NCBI GenBank assembly: GCA_022599915.1
Contig: JAHZLH010000006.1
Location: 1 to 41,300 of the forward strand
From: Actinomycetes bacterium
Lineage (GTDB): Bacteria; Actinomycetota; Actinomycetes; S36-B12; GCA-2699445
DNA: 41,300 nucleotides
Reading direction: 5' to 3'
Under the pieces are notes generated by a model, which was not told the DNA's origin, searched no databases, and saw nothing but the letters and a program-made list of their open reading frames with translations. Shown here one piece after another: positions 15,108 to 24,290 of this stretch (the stretch's first letter is position 1; each line of letters starts with the position of its first letter). The position numbers and the translations under genes were made by a program.

Positions 15108-16769
15108 GTGGGCGAACTCGATGAAGCGGTGCGTGGGGTCAATGATCTGCGTGCGGTGGGACAGCAATTAACCGGCTTTGATGCCGCCACCTGGCGAACC
15201 GCCTCCGTGGATCGCAGCATGCGCTCGACCGTAGTTGCGGTGCTGCTTTTCGAGCACGCTCCGGACTGGAAACGGCTTCGAGCAAGATTTGATCGACTGA
15301 CCCGGATGGTGCCGGTGCTACGCGAGCGGCCGTTGTTCGGCGCAGTAGGTGTCTCCGCGCCGCGAATGGCTGTCGACCCGGAGTTCGACCTAGACATTCA
15401 TTTGCGCCGCTTTCAGTTGATTCCTGGTAGTGGCTGGGGTGAAGTGCTGGCGGAGGCGCGTCGGATGAGCCTGACTGACTTCGACCATGCCCGGCCGTTA
15501 TGGGAAGCCGTCTTGGTGGAAGGGCTGCCAGATGGCCGCGCCGCGATCATCATGAAACTGCACCACGCCATCGCAGACGGCCAAGGTGCGGTACTCATTG
15601 GGTTGAACTTGTTTGAGTTCACGCCAGATGGAAACCCCGACGAGCCGGAAGCCCCACCAGCCCCGATCGGTGAAGATGTTTCGATCACGTCAGTGTCGAA
15701 GGCCAACATTCAAGACAACCTGTCTCGGGCCTTTGACGCGGCGGTGAAGGGAGCCAAAATAGTGGCTGATTTTGCGGTTGGCTCGGTCAAGGCCCCGCAG
15801 GAAACCATTGGCGAGGCCGTGGATATGGCCAGTTCACTGGGTAAGTTCGCCGCCGTTCCGGAGTCATCGTTATCCCCGTTAATGAATCGCCGCTCTGACA
15901 TGTACCGGTTCGCCACGTTCGAGTTGCCGTTCGATGAGATCAAGCGGATCAGCAAAGAGCGGGGCGACACCGTCAACGACACCTTCTTGGGGGCGGTAAC
16001 CACCGGGCTGGCCGCCTATCACGAGCGGCACGGCAAATCTGCCGAGCAGTTGCGGTTCAACATCCCGATCAGTCTGCGCAAGACGGTCAAGGACGGCAGT
16101 TCTGCTAACGCCGTGACCATCGCGCGGCTGGAACTGCCGGTCAGCGATATCACCATCCGGGAACGAATCGACTCAGCCCACGACGAAGTTCGTCGCTGGC
16201 GGGATGAACCCGCGCTCACCTTGGTTAATCCGCTTGCGGAGGCTAGCTGGGTGCTCCCGGTGCCGATGTTGGCCTCGGTGGCGCGCACCAGCGACATCAC
16301 CGTAAGTAATGTGCCTGGCCCCCCGGTACCGATTTACGTAGGTGGGGCGCAGCTCATTGGCACCTGGCCGTTGGTGCCAACTGTGGGAGCGGCAGCCAAC
16401 ATCACCTTGGTGACCTATGACGGCACCGCCTACATCGGTGTTTCGGCTGACCAAGCCGCTGTTCCCGATATTGAGGACTTTATTGGCGATTTGCGGGCTG
16501 GATTTGACCGGGTGCTGGCTGGTAAGCCCGCAGGTGTCACCAATGATCCGGGTGAGACCGCGGTGAAGCAGAAGGCTAGGCGAGCCAAACATGCGGCAGG
16601 TACGACAGCGAGGGTCGCCAAAGCCTCAGCCAAGCGAGTGACGCGCAGCTCCAATAAGTCGACTGCAAAGAAATCGACGGCAAAGAAGTCGACGGCGAAG
16701 AAGTCGACGGCAAAGAAATCGACGGCAAAGAAATCGACGGCGAAGAAATCGACTGCCAAAAAGAAGTAA
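15108..16769 (+). CDS. WS/DGAT O-acyltransferase with a Lys-rich repeat tail
   Basis: A 553-residue protein of the wax ester synthase/diacylglycerol acyltransferase family, which joins acyl-CoA to a fatty alcohol or diacylglycerol at the membrane. The active-site motif is H152-H153-A-I-A-D157-G158; PLWE near residue 127 and NVPGPP near 403 are further family blocks. Residues 1 to about 470 are the enzyme. After it comes a basic tail of about 80 residues ending in seven exact KSTAK units, similar to histone H1 or mycobacterial HupB tails and unusual for this family. GTG 15108 is chosen because AGAGGAG lies 5 nt upstream; GTG 15090 would add six residues. Located between yebC and ruvC, where no lipid gene is expected. 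Substrate unknown. Confidence 0.88.
   Translation: MGELDEAVRGVNDLRAVGQQLTGFDAATWRTASVDRSMRSTVVAVLLFEHAPDWKRLRARFDRLTRMVPVLRERPLFGAVGVSAPRMAVDPEFDLDIHLRRFQLIPGSGWGEVLAEARRMSLTDFDHARPLWEAVLVEGLPDGRAAIIMKLHHAIADGQGAVLIGLNLFEFTPDGNPDEPEAPPAPIGEDVSITSVSKANIQDNLSRAFDAAVKGAKIVADFAVGSVKAPQETIGEAVDMASSLGKFAAVPESSLSPLMNRRSDMYRFATFELPFDEIKRISKERGDTVNDTFLGAVTTGLAAYHERHGKSAEQLRFNIPISLRKTVKDGSSANAVTIARLELPVSDITIRERIDSAHDEVRRWRDEPALTLVNPLAEASWVLPVPMLASVARTSDITVSNVPGPPVPIYVGGAQLIGTWPLVPTVGAAANITLVTYDGTAYIGVSADQAAVPDIEDFIGDLRAGFDRVLAGKPAGVTNDPGETAVKQKARRAKHAAGTTARVAKASAKRVTRSSNKSTAKKSTAKKSTAKKSTAKKSTAKKSTAKKSTAKKK
16656..16760 (+). repeat. Seven tandem 15-bp units in the tail of the acyltransferase gene
   Basis: Seven in-phase copies of about AARTCGACKGCVAAR, each encoding KSTAK and followed by two more Lys codons and the stop. 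Copies differ only at synonymous positions, mostly AAA/AAG and third bases. The number of copies is likely to vary between strains through slippage. Confidence 0.95.
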
Positions 16770-16828
16770 CAGGCTGCTAGACACGCGGGCAGATTTGCTC
16801 GGGAGGACCACCGGCTCCGGCTAGGCTA

Positions 16829-16844
16829 CCGAACACACGTTCGA
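16829..16844. promoter_or_regulatory. LexA (SOS) box before ruvCAB
   Basis: CCGAACACACGTTCGA matches the actinobacterial LexA operator CGAAC-N4-GTTCG in every arm base, with only the outermost left base off the TCGAAC-N4-GTTCGA form. It lies 17 bp before the ruvC start, just after a possible -10 box TAGGCT at 16822-16827, where bound LexA would block transcription. Repression and release on DNA damage are inferred; ruvCAB genes are SOS-controlled in several bacteria. Confidence 0.75.
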
Positions 16845-16860
16845 TCAGGCTGGAGGTCTG

Positions 16861-17364
16861 ATGCGGGTTCTCGGCGTCGATCCTGGCTTGACTCGCTGCG
16901 GCATGGCGGTGGTCTCGGCAGCTTCGGGACGGCGAGTGGAACTGGTCAGCGTGGCTGTGGTGCGTACACCCGCCGAAGACGACCTCCCCGTGCGACTACA
17001 CCAAATCCACAAGTACGCGACGGAACTCATTGAGACGGCCCAGCCTGATGTGGTTGCGGTAGAGCGGGTCTTTTCGCAGCACAACACCCGAACCGCCATG
17101 GGAACGGCACAAGCGGCAGCAATGGTGATGCTGGCGGCGCAAACGGTCGGTATCCCCGTGCACAGCCATACGCCGAGTGAGGTTAAGGCGGCGGTTACTG
17201 GCTACGGCAATGCGGACAAGGATCAAGTGGCGGCCATGGTGGTCCGGTTGTTGCGGCTGAAGGAGACGCCACGACCGGCTGACGCCACTGATGCGCTCGC
17301 GCTTGCCATCTGTCACGCTTGGCGATCGCCACTTCTTCAACGACTGCGAGAGGTTCGAGCATGA
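16861..17364 (+). CDS. ruvC: Crossover junction endodeoxyribonuclease RuvC
   Basis: Holliday junction resolvase of 167 residues, acting as a dimer on the RuvAB-junction complex. The four metal-binding acidic residues are present: D7 (GVDPG), E68 (AVERVF), D141 and D144 ([10 protein letters not shown]). GGAGGT lies 4 nt before the ATG. First gene of ruvC-ruvA-ruvB, all joined by 4-nt ATGA overlaps, so one transcript and coupled translation are expected. An SOS box precedes it. Confidence 0.97.
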   Translation: MRVLGVDPGLTRCGMAVVSAASGRRVELVSVAVVRTPAEDDLPVRLHQIHKYATELIETAQPDVVAVERVFSQHNTRTAMGTAQAAAMVMLAAQTVGIPVHSHTPSEVKAAVTGYGNADKDQVAAMVVRLLRLKETPRPADATDALALAICHAWRSPLLQRLREVRA

Positions 17365-17963
17365 TCGAGTTTGTTAGGGGCGAAGTGCACCAAGTCGCGG
17401 CCACCCATGTCGTAGTGGATCTAGGGGGTATGGGAGTTCGGGTGCAGGCCACACCAGGGACGATCGCGGACTTGCGCGCTGGTGACACCCGCACCATCCC
17501 GGCATCGCTGGTAGTTCGGGAAGACTCCTGGACGCTGTTCGGCTTTGCGGACGCTGAGGAACGGGAAATCTTCGAGACAGTGCAGTCGGTCTCCGGCGTT
17601 GGCCCCAGAACTGCCCTTGCCTTGGTCGGCACCCTGACCGCTGAGGGACTGCGGCAGGCCGTGGCGAACGAGGACGAACGCGCGCTGATGAAGGTACCGG
17701 GTATCGGGAAGAAGGGTGCGCAGCGGATCTTGTTGGAGTTGGCTGACCGAGTAGGTGCCCCTAGCTCTGCGGAACTAGCGCAGGTGGCATCGGCGGACGA
17801 GTCCGTGCGACAGGTAGTCGAATCGGGGTTGGTCTCCCTAGGGTGGTCTAATCGAGAGGCTGAAACCGCGTTGAAGAGTGTCGCGCAGGATCAACCGGAA
17901 CTATTGGCCTCCGGTCCGGTAGCAGTAGCACTGCGGGCCGCGCTGCGGGAGTTGCAGCGATGA
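17361..17963 (+). CDS. ruvA: Holliday junction DNA helicase subunit RuvA
   Basis: Junction-binding subunit of the branch migration machine, 200 residues. Domain I is an OB fold (1 to about 63, starting MIEFVRGEV). Domain II has the two helix-hairpin-helix motifs, [11 protein letters not shown] and [12 protein letters not shown], that grip DNA. Domain III (about 150-200) is the part that contacts RuvB. ATG 17361 overlaps the ruvC stop; the frame is open to 17319, but that extra segment lies within ruvC and is not RuvA-like. ruvB begins inside its stop codon. Confidence 0.97.
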   Translation: MIEFVRGEVHQVAATHVVVDLGGMGVRVQATPGTIADLRAGDTRTIPASLVVREDSWTLFGFADAEEREIFETVQSVSGVGPRTALALVGTLTAEGLRQAVANEDERALMKVPGIGKKGAQRILLELADRVGAPSSAELAQVASADESVRQVVESGLVSLGWSNREAETALKSVAQDQPELLASGPVAVALRAALRELQR

Positions 17964-19009
17964 ACGTTGAACGACTAGTGAGCCCGGAAGTTGCCTCCGG
18001 CGAATCCGCCTTTGATTCCGCCTTGCGTCCTACTCAACTCAAGGATTTCGCTGGACAGCCACGGGTTGGCGACCAACTCGACCTAGTGCTCACCGCCGCT
18101 CGGCGCCGGGACCGCGCACCAGACCATGTCCTGCTGAGTGGTCCACCCGGGCTCGGCAAGACCACGTTGGCGGGCATCATCGCCGCCGAGATGGGTGCAC
18201 CGCTACGAATCACAAGCGGACCAGCACTGCAGCATGCTGGCGATCTAGCAGCAATCTTGACCAGTTTGCAGCCAGGTGAGGTGCTGTTCCTCGATGAAAT
18301 CCATCGCACCTCGCGGGCAGCGCAAGAGTTGTTGTACATCGCGATGGAAGACTTTCGAGTAGACGTGGTGGTCGGTAAGGGTCCAGGTGCCACGGCAGTT
18401 CCACTGGATTTGGAGCCATTCACTTTGGTGGGTGCCACCACGCGGGCCGGCTTGTTGCCAGGACCACTGCGCGATCGGTTCGGTTTCACCGGGCACCTGG
18501 ATTTCTATGGCGATGATGACCTCGCCGGAATCTTGTCGCGATCAGCCGACCTGATGGAGGTGACGGCGCAAACCGACGGCCTGCGGGAGATCGCCGGTCG
18601 CAGTCGAGGTACCCCCCGGGTAGCCAACCGCCTGCTACGCCGGGTTCGTGACTACGCAGAGGTGCACGGAGACGGGATTGTTGACCACAACGTGTCGCTG
18701 GCGGCGCTCGAACTGTACGAGGTCGATCAACTGGGGCTGGACCGGCTCGATCGGGCGGTACTCGAGGCAGTCGTCCGCAAGTTCGCTGGGGGTCCGGTGG
18801 GGCTGAACACTCTTGCGCTGGCGGTGGGGGAGGAAAGCGAGACGGTAGAAACGGTGGCGGAGCCGTTTCTCGTCAGATTGGGCTTTTTGAGCCGTGGCTC
18901 GCGTGGTCGCGAGGCCACACCGGCCGGTTGGGCACACCTTGGGCTCACGCCACCAACGAAAGATTCGCCACAACTTTCACTTCAGAATGGGGACCTACCC
19001 GCTGAATAG
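17960..19009 (+). CDS. ruvB: Holliday junction branch migration ATPase RuvB
   Basis: AAA+ motor of 349 residues that forms hexamers and drives branch migration with RuvA. The early block [12 protein letters not shown], Walker [10 protein letters not shown], Walker B FLDEIHR, sensor 1 region LVGATTRAG and the arginine-bearing LRDRFG are present. The C-terminal winged helix ends with [22 protein letters not shown], a slightly changed form of the usual GF-x-x-RTPRGR. It overlaps ruvA by ATGA. In most actinobacteria yajC lies between ruvB and secD; here only 47 bp separate them and yajC is absent. Confidence 0.97.
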   Translation: MNVERLVSPEVASGESAFDSALRPTQLKDFAGQPRVGDQLDLVLTAARRRDRAPDHVLLSGPPGLGKTTLAGIIAAEMGAPLRITSGPALQHAGDLAAILTSLQPGEVLFLDEIHRTSRAAQELLYIAMEDFRVDVVVGKGPGATAVPLDLEPFTLVGATTRAGLLPGPLRDRFGFTGHLDFYGDDDLAGILSRSADLMEVTAQTDGLREIAGRSRGTPRVANRLLRRVRDYAEVHGDGIVDHNVSLAALELYEVDQLGLDRLDRAVLEAVVRKFAGGPVGLNTLALAVGEESETVETVAEPFLVRLGFLSRGSRGREATPAGWAHLGLTPPTKDSPQLSLQNGDLPAE

Positions 19010-19056
19010 CCAAGCACTAGGTAGGGTAGGGGGGCTCAACCTACGTTGGAGGTGTG

Positions 19057-20811
19057 GTGGCTGCACCGCAGTACCGGCCGGGCAAGTATCTATTGCTGCT
19101 CCTGCTACTTATCGTGGGGCTCACAGCGTGGGCCTTCGCACCAATCGATGGCTATTCGGTGACGCCGCGGCTAGGTCTTGACCTACGCGGCGGCACACAG
19201 GTGATTTTGGATCCCCAACCAATCACCGAAGGCGCTGAAATCACTGAGGAACAACTGCAACAGTCGGTGGAGATCATTCGGCAGCGCGTCAACGGCGTGG
19301 GTGTTGCCGAGGCGGATATCAGCATTCAAGGCACCGGTTCTGATGCCGTGATCGTGGTGTCTGTGCCGGGTGTGACCCAGGACCGAATCGTTGAGTTGGT
19401 GGGTCGTACCGCCCTGTTGGACTTCCGACCAGTGGAAAACATTCTGGATCCCGCGCCCGTCGGTGCAAACGAAACCGAGTCTGCGGACAACGCCAACAAC
19501 AAGAACAACAAGAAGAACAACAAGAATCAGAACGAATCAGCAAGTCAGTCGGACGCCGGCGATACCGGTCCCACTGTGTCCGAACCCACCGATGAGGCAG
19601 CAGAAGACGAGTTGCTCCAGGGTGGCGACATCGTCCAGGCCAAAGTGAACGACGCTAAATTTCAGCAGGAAGTTCTCGCGCTGGACTGCAACGACACTCG
19701 TAATCAGTTGGGTGGCACCCCGGATGACCCCGAGTTGTGGCTAGGTACCTGTCAACGCGTCATCCCGGACAAAGAAACGCAAGCACCCGCGGCCAAGTAC
19801 GTGTTGAAGCCGGCCTTTATCCGGGGGACTGAGATCACCTCAGCGGCAGCTCAGCTCCCGCAACAGGGTGCCGGGGGTTGGGTAGTGACGCTGTCCTTCG
19901 ACTCAGAAGGTGCGTCGAAGTTGGCCGAAATTTCTGGTCAGTTGGTGAACTTGCCGCCCCCGACCAATCAGTTCGCCATTGTGTTGGATGGCGTAGTGGT
20001 GTCTGCTCCGTCCTTCGAGGAACAGATTCTTGGTGGTGAAGCCCAGATCTCGGGTAACTTCACCGCCCAAGAAGCAGAGGATTTGGCCAACGTCTTGAAG
20101 TTCGGTGCGCTGCCGGTCAAGTTGCAGGTGCAGCAGGTGGAAAGCATCTCCGCCACCGTGGGCGACAGCTATCTGCGTGCGGGTCTACTGGCTGGCATCA
20201 TCGGCCTGATTTTGGTCGCGGGGTGGTTGATCTTCTACTACCGCATCTTGGGTGTGGTGGCAGCACTGAGTCTCGTGCTCGCCGGATGGATGACCTATTG
20301 CTTGTTCGTGATCTTGGGTAACACCATTGGCTTCACGCTGACTTTGGCCGGTGTGGCCGGTGCGATCGTGGCGATCGGTATCACCGCGGACTCGTTCATC
20401 GTGTACTTCGAACGTATCCGTGACGAGATTCGCGACGGCAAGTCACTGCGACGCTCCGTGGACGAAGGCTGGGTACGTGCCCGCCGGACCCTGTTGGCGG
20501 CGGACTTCGTCTCCATCCTGGCGGCGGTGGTGTTGTACTTCCTGAGTGTCGGGAACGTGCGCGGCTTCGCCTTCGCGCTCGGACTCACTACCGTCATGGA
20601 CGTCCTCGTGGCCTTCTGGTTCACCCGGCCGAGTGTCACCGTGTTGGCTCGATCGGCGTGGATGCAAAAGGGCAGCTCCTTCACTGGGCTGTCTCCCAAG
20701 CGGCTGGGTGTGGAATCACTTGGGGGTACTCGGCGAGAACGAACCAGTCGAAGGTCGAAATCTAAGGCAGCAGCTAGTACCAGCAGTTCAGACAGTGGAA
20801 GCGAGGGCTGA
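19057..20811 (+). CDS. secD: Protein translocase subunit SecD
   Basis: Inner-membrane Sec accessory protein of 584 residues that uses the proton gradient to pull secreted proteins outward with SecF. One membrane helix at about 11-30, then LGLDLRGGTQV, a large extracytoplasmic P1 region, and five more helices in the last 230 residues with GAIVAIGITADSFIVYFERIRDE. The P1 region holds an unusual Asn/Lys-rich insert (about residues 146-160) followed by an acidic stretch. The tail is Ser/Arg/Lys-rich. Two GTG codons in a row could start it; 19057 is chosen because it is better spaced from TTGGAGG, and 19054 would add one residue. secF follows 5 bp after its stop. Confidence 0.96.
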   Translation: MAAPQYRPGKYLLLLLLLIVGLTAWAFAPIDGYSVTPRLGLDLRGGTQVILDPQPITEGAEITEEQLQQSVEIIRQRVNGVGVAEADISIQGTGSDAVIVVSVPGVTQDRIVELVGRTALLDFRPVENILDPAPVGANETESADNANNKNNKKNNKNQNESASQSDAGDTGPTVSEPTDEAAEDELLQGGDIVQAKVNDAKFQQEVLALDCNDTRNQLGGTPDDPELWLGTCQRVIPDKETQAPAAKYVLKPAFIRGTEITSAAAQLPQQGAGGWVVTLSFDSEGASKLAEISGQLVNLPPPTNQFAIVLDGVVVSAPSFEEQILGGEAQISGNFTAQEAEDLANVLKFGALPVKLQVQQVESISATVGDSYLRAGLLAGIIGLILVAGWLIFYYRILGVVAALSLVLAGWMTYCLFVILGNTIGFTLTLAGVAGAIVAIGITADSFIVYFERIRDEIRDGKSLRRSVDEGWVRARRTLLAADFVSILAAVVLYFLSVGNVRGFAFALGLTTVMDVLVAFWFTRPSVTVLARSAWMQKGSSFTGLSPKRLGVESLGGTRRERTSRRSKSKAAASTSSSDSGSEG

Positions 20812-20816
20812 CTCCG

Positions 20817-21920
20817 ATGTCAGGCATTGGTAACTTCGCACAGGGCCTCTACTCGGGGCGAGTTAGCTACAACTTCGTCGAGAGACGGAAGCTCTGGTAC
20901 ACCGTCTCTGGGATCATCCTGGCAATAACGCTGGGCTCACTTATTTTCCGAGGCTTGAACCTCGGAATTGAGTTCAAGGGCGGATCAGAATTTCAGGTGC
21001 CGCAGGCATCTTGTTCAGTGGATCAAGCCCAACAAGCGACAAACTCGGTCGCGGAGGGCCAGGCCGTAGTTACGGTCCTCGGCGACGGTACCTTGCGGAT
21101 TCAGACCCAGAATGTCACTCCGGCCGAGAGCGACCAAGTCACCAGGGCGCTCGGTGAGGCCTGCGACGTCAAACCCGCGGATATCAAGATCCAGCTGGTG
21201 GGACCGACGTGGGGATCAGACGTCAGCAAGAAGGCATTACAAGGTTTGATTGTCTTCTTGATCTTGGTAACGATCTTCTTATCCATCTACTTCGAGTGGA
21301 AGATGGCGATCGCGGCGCTCGTGGCACTGGCGCACGACCTCATCATCACCCTCGGTCTCTACTCGCTACTGGGCTTTGAGGTCACACCTGCGACAGCTAT
21401 CGGTGTGCTGACCATCTTGGGCTATTCGCTCTATGACACGGTGGTCGTATTCGACAAAGTCAAAGAGAACACCAGGGGTGTATTGGGTCAAAGTCGGCTT
21501 ACCTACGCCGAGGCTGCCAACCTAGCGGTCAACCAGACCTTGATCCGCTCGATCAACACATCGATAGTCGCGCTGCTGCCAGTGGGGGCGATCCTATTCG
21601 TGGGTGCAGGTCTTTTGGGTGCGGGAACGCTCAAGGACCTGGCATTGGCGCTATTCGTGGGTATGGCCGCCGGCACCTACTCCTCGATCTGTGTGGCGAC
21701 CCCGCTGTTGGCACAGTTGAAGGATCGTGAACCCGAGGTACAGGCGCTGAAGCGACGCGTGGAAGCCCGCCGTAAGAATACTGAAGATTCCGAGGGTGGC
21801 GATGGTGCCCCAGCGGCCACGGCAGCGGCGGTGAGTGGCTTGGGTGATTCCCGCTCAGTCACTGAATCCAGCGTCAGGCAACAGCCCCGACGTTCCAGCA
21901 GATCGAAGCGAAAGCGATAG
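20817..21920 (+). CDS. secF: Protein translocase subunit SecF
   Basis: Partner of SecD, 367 residues, in the inner membrane. One helix at about 28-48, then GLNLGIEFKGGSEFQV (the SecF counterpart of the SecD LDLRGG motif), an extracytoplasmic domain, and five helices from about residue 140 with GYSLYDTVVVFDKVKEN. The C-terminal tail of about 70 residues is cytoplasmic, charged and ends in Arg/Lys. Only 5 bp after secD, so co-transcribed. A 75-bp gap with a promoter-like box separates it from rel; many relatives have apt there. Confidence 0.96.
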   Translation: MSGIGNFAQGLYSGRVSYNFVERRKLWYTVSGIILAITLGSLIFRGLNLGIEFKGGSEFQVPQASCSVDQAQQATNSVAEGQAVVTVLGDGTLRIQTQNVTPAESDQVTRALGEACDVKPADIKIQLVGPTWGSDVSKKALQGLIVFLILVTIFLSIYFEWKMAIAALVALAHDLIITLGLYSLLGFEVTPATAIGVLTILGYSLYDTVVVFDKVKENTRGVLGQSRLTYAEAANLAVNQTLIRSINTSIVALLPVGAILFVGAGLLGAGTLKDLALALFVGMAAGTYSSICVATPLLAQLKDREPEVQALKRRVEARRKNTEDSEGGDGAPAATAAAVSGLGDSRSVTESSVRQQPRRSSRSKRKR

Positions 21921-21973
21921 CGAATCTTTGTGAGTTTGGCCGCAGAGTCGAGACGTTGGTGCCGGTAACTGCC

Positions 21974-21979
21974 TACACT
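21974..21979 (+). promoter_or_regulatory. Possible -10 box (TACACT) for rel
   Basis: TACACT lies 16 bp before the rel start, so transcription would begin a few bases before the ribosome site AAGGAGGAG. No convincing -35 box is visible. Confidence 0.35.
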
Positions 21980-21995
21980 GCCGTAAGGAGGAGCC

Positions 21996-24266
21996 GTGAC
22001 GGAGCAGCCGACCACCTCAACCAGCGGATTCGATCCGGTGGCGTCGGTGCAAGCCGCCACCGAGCAGGTGTCCCGATTGCGGGACCGGATTGCTCGGCTC
22101 ACACCGGGTGGTCGCAGCGGCTATCCCGAACTAGATCCGCTACTCCGAACCCTTAGGCAATATCACCCGCGCAACGACACCCGCATCATCGAACAGGCCT
22201 ACGAGACCGCAGCACTGCTGCATCGGAACCAGAAGCGTCGATCCGGGGAACCGTACATCACCCACCCGCTAGCGGTGGCGACGATTCTGGCCGAGCTGGG
22301 GATGACGTCCTCGACGCTAGTGGCCGCGTTGCTGCACGACACCGTGGAAGACACCGGGTATTCGTTGGAAGCGTTAACCGAGGACTTCGGTGACGAGATC
22401 GCGGCACTAGTTGATGGCGTGACCAAACTAGATAAGGTGCAATACGGCTCCTCGTCTGGTGCCGAGACGGTGCGCAAGATGGTTGTCGCCATGGCCCAAG
22501 ACATCCGCGTGATCGTGATCAAGCTCGCGGACCGGTTGCACAATATGCGAACCATCAACTGGTTGTCGCCGGCAAAGCAGAAGCAGAAATCCACCGAGAC
22601 GCTGGAAATCTTCGCTCCGCTCGCGCATCGACTCGGGATGAACACCATCAAATGGGAGTTGGAGGATCTGGCATTCGCGACGCTGCAACCCAAGGTTTAC
22701 GAGGAAATCGTGAACCTAGTGGCGAAGCATGCGCCGGAGCGAGATCAGCAGTTGAACAACGTCATTACCGCGTTGGACGACGACATGCGTACATCCCGGA
22801 TCAAGACCGAAGTGACCGGGCGACCGAAGAACTACTACTCGATCTACCAAAAGATGGTGGTCCGGGGCCGTGACTTCAAGGAAATCTATGACCTGGTCGG
22901 CGTGCGGATTCTGGTGGAGACCGTACGGGATTGCTACGCGGTGTTAGGTGTTATTCACTCCCGCTGGAGTCCGGTGCCAGGCCGCTTCAAAGACTTCATT
23001 GCGATGCCGAAGTACAACATGTACCAGTCGCTGCACACCACAGTCATTGGACCGGCTGGCAAGCCAGTGGAGCTGCAGATTCGCACTTATCAGATGCATC
23101 GTGCGGCAGAGTTCGGTGTTGCTGCGCATTGGCGCTACAAGAACGGCGCCGTACCCAACAAAAGCGGACCCGACGATCTGGCGTGGATGCGACAGTTGTT
23201 GGACTGGCAGCGGGAGACCGAAGACCCGGAAGAGTTCCTCGATTCGTTGCGCTACGACCTCAGCAGCAACGAGGTCTTTGTCTTTACCCCCAATGGCGAC
23301 ATCATGTCGTTGCCGACGGGTGCGACCCCGATTGACTTTGCCTATGCCGTGCACACCGAGGTCGGTCATCGGTGTGTCGGGGCCCGGGTCAACGGCAGAC
23401 TTGTTGCACTGGAATCGGAACTGGGTAACGGCGACAACGTAGAAATCTTCACCAACAAGGATGAATCGTCCGGGCCGAGCCGTGACTGGTTGCAGTTCGT
23501 CAAAAGCCCCCGTGCCCGCAGCAAGATCAAGGCGTGGTTCTCGCGGGAACGTCGAGAGGAAGCAGAGGAACGGGGGAAGGGGGCACTGACGCGGATCCTG
23601 CGGAAACGCAATCTGCCGATCGCTGATCTGCTCAATCAAGAAGTCTTGACTGAACTGGCCCATGACTTGCGACTCAACGACGTCTCGGCCCTCTATGCCG
23701 AGATCGGCGAAAACCGAATGTCCGCGGAGTCGGTGGTGAAGCGGCTGCTTGAGCAAGCAGGTGGCGTCGACGAAGTTGAAACCGTTCCCGGTCCGGATCG
23801 GGTCGCTCGGAAACAAACCGCCGGATCACCGGGAGTGGTGGTGGCAGGTGACCCAGATGTGTGGATCAAACTAGCTCGCTGCTGCACCCCCGTTCCTGGC
23901 GACGCGATTCTGGGATTCGTTACCCGCGGTCATGGCGTATCGGTGCATCGGGAGAGTTGTACCAACGTCAGCAGTCTGAAGGAGCAAGAAAACCGCATGG
24001 TTGAGGTTGACTGGGAGCCAACCGAGACTTCAGTGTTCCTCGTCAATATTCAAGTAGAGGCACTCGACCGGGCCGGGCTGCTTTCAGATGTCACTAGCGC
24101 GTTGAGCGAACAGCACGTCAATATTTTGAGTGCCTCAGTATCCACGAATAAGGAACGTCTGGCGCTATCGAATTTCTCTTTCGAGATGGCTGAACCACAT
24201 CATTTGGGTGCAGTACTTCGATCCGTGCGACGGGTTGAAGGTGTCTACGACGCATATCGGGTGTAG
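21996..24266 (+). CDS. relA: Bifunctional (p)ppGpp synthetase/hydrolase Rel
   Basis: Stringent-response enzyme of 756 residues that makes and breaks (p)ppGpp on and off the ribosome. Hydrolase HD domain (about 65-215) with [13 protein letters not shown] and LLHDTVEDT intact. Synthetase domain (about 265-380) with [13 protein letters not shown] and [20 protein letters not shown]. Then TGS (about 425-485, [14 protein letters not shown]), a helical and zinc-finger-like part with CCTPVPGD, and the ACT domain at the end. Both active sites look complete, as in the single long Rel of actinobacteria. GTG 21996 follows AAGGAGGAG. It is convergent with the DUF349 gene, 24 bp between stops. Confidence 0.97.
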   Translation: MTEQPTTSTSGFDPVASVQAATEQVSRLRDRIARLTPGGRSGYPELDPLLRTLRQYHPRNDTRIIEQAYETAALLHRNQKRRSGEPYITHPLAVATILAELGMTSSTLVAALLHDTVEDTGYSLEALTEDFGDEIAALVDGVTKLDKVQYGSSSGAETVRKMVVAMAQDIRVIVIKLADRLHNMRTINWLSPAKQKQKSTETLEIFAPLAHRLGMNTIKWELEDLAFATLQPKVYEEIVNLVAKHAPERDQQLNNVITALDDDMRTSRIKTEVTGRPKNYYSIYQKMVVRGRDFKEIYDLVGVRILVETVRDCYAVLGVIHSRWSPVPGRFKDFIAMPKYNMYQSLHTTVIGPAGKPVELQIRTYQMHRAAEFGVAAHWRYKNGAVPNKSGPDDLAWMRQLLDWQRETEDPEEFLDSLRYDLSSNEVFVFTPNGDIMSLPTGATPIDFAYAVHTEVGHRCVGARVNGRLVALESELGNGDNVEIFTNKDESSGPSRDWLQFVKSPRARSKIKAWFSRERREEAEERGKGALTRILRKRNLPIADLLNQEVLTELAHDLRLNDVSALYAEIGENRMSAESVVKRLLEQAGGVDEVETVPGPDRVARKQTAGSPGVVVAGDPDVWIKLARCCTPVPGDAILGFVTRGHGVSVHRESCTNVSSLKEQENRMVEVDWEPTETSVFLVNIQVEALDRAGLLSDVTSALSEQHVNILSASVSTNKERLALSNFSFEMAEPHHLGAVLRSVRRVEGVYDAYRV

Positions 24267-24290
24267 CCGCAGCGGCTCCGGCCCGCAAGA

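Noticed and set aside
16656-16760. Tandem repeats as a possible CRISPR or intergenic repeat array
   Set aside because: The units are 15 bp, contiguous without spacers and in frame with the acyltransferase gene; they encode KSTAK.
22944-23816. 290-codon minus-strand ORF inside rel
   Set aside because: Lies fully antisense to the well-conserved Rel synthetase and TGS domains; no family resemblance and no ribosome site. A shadow of rel codon usage.
24264-24290. Bidirectional terminator between rel and the DUF349 gene
   Set aside because: AGCCGC-A-GCGGCT at 24265-24277 gives only a 5-bp stem with a 3-nt loop overlapping the rel stop, with no U-tract on either strand; too weak to call.
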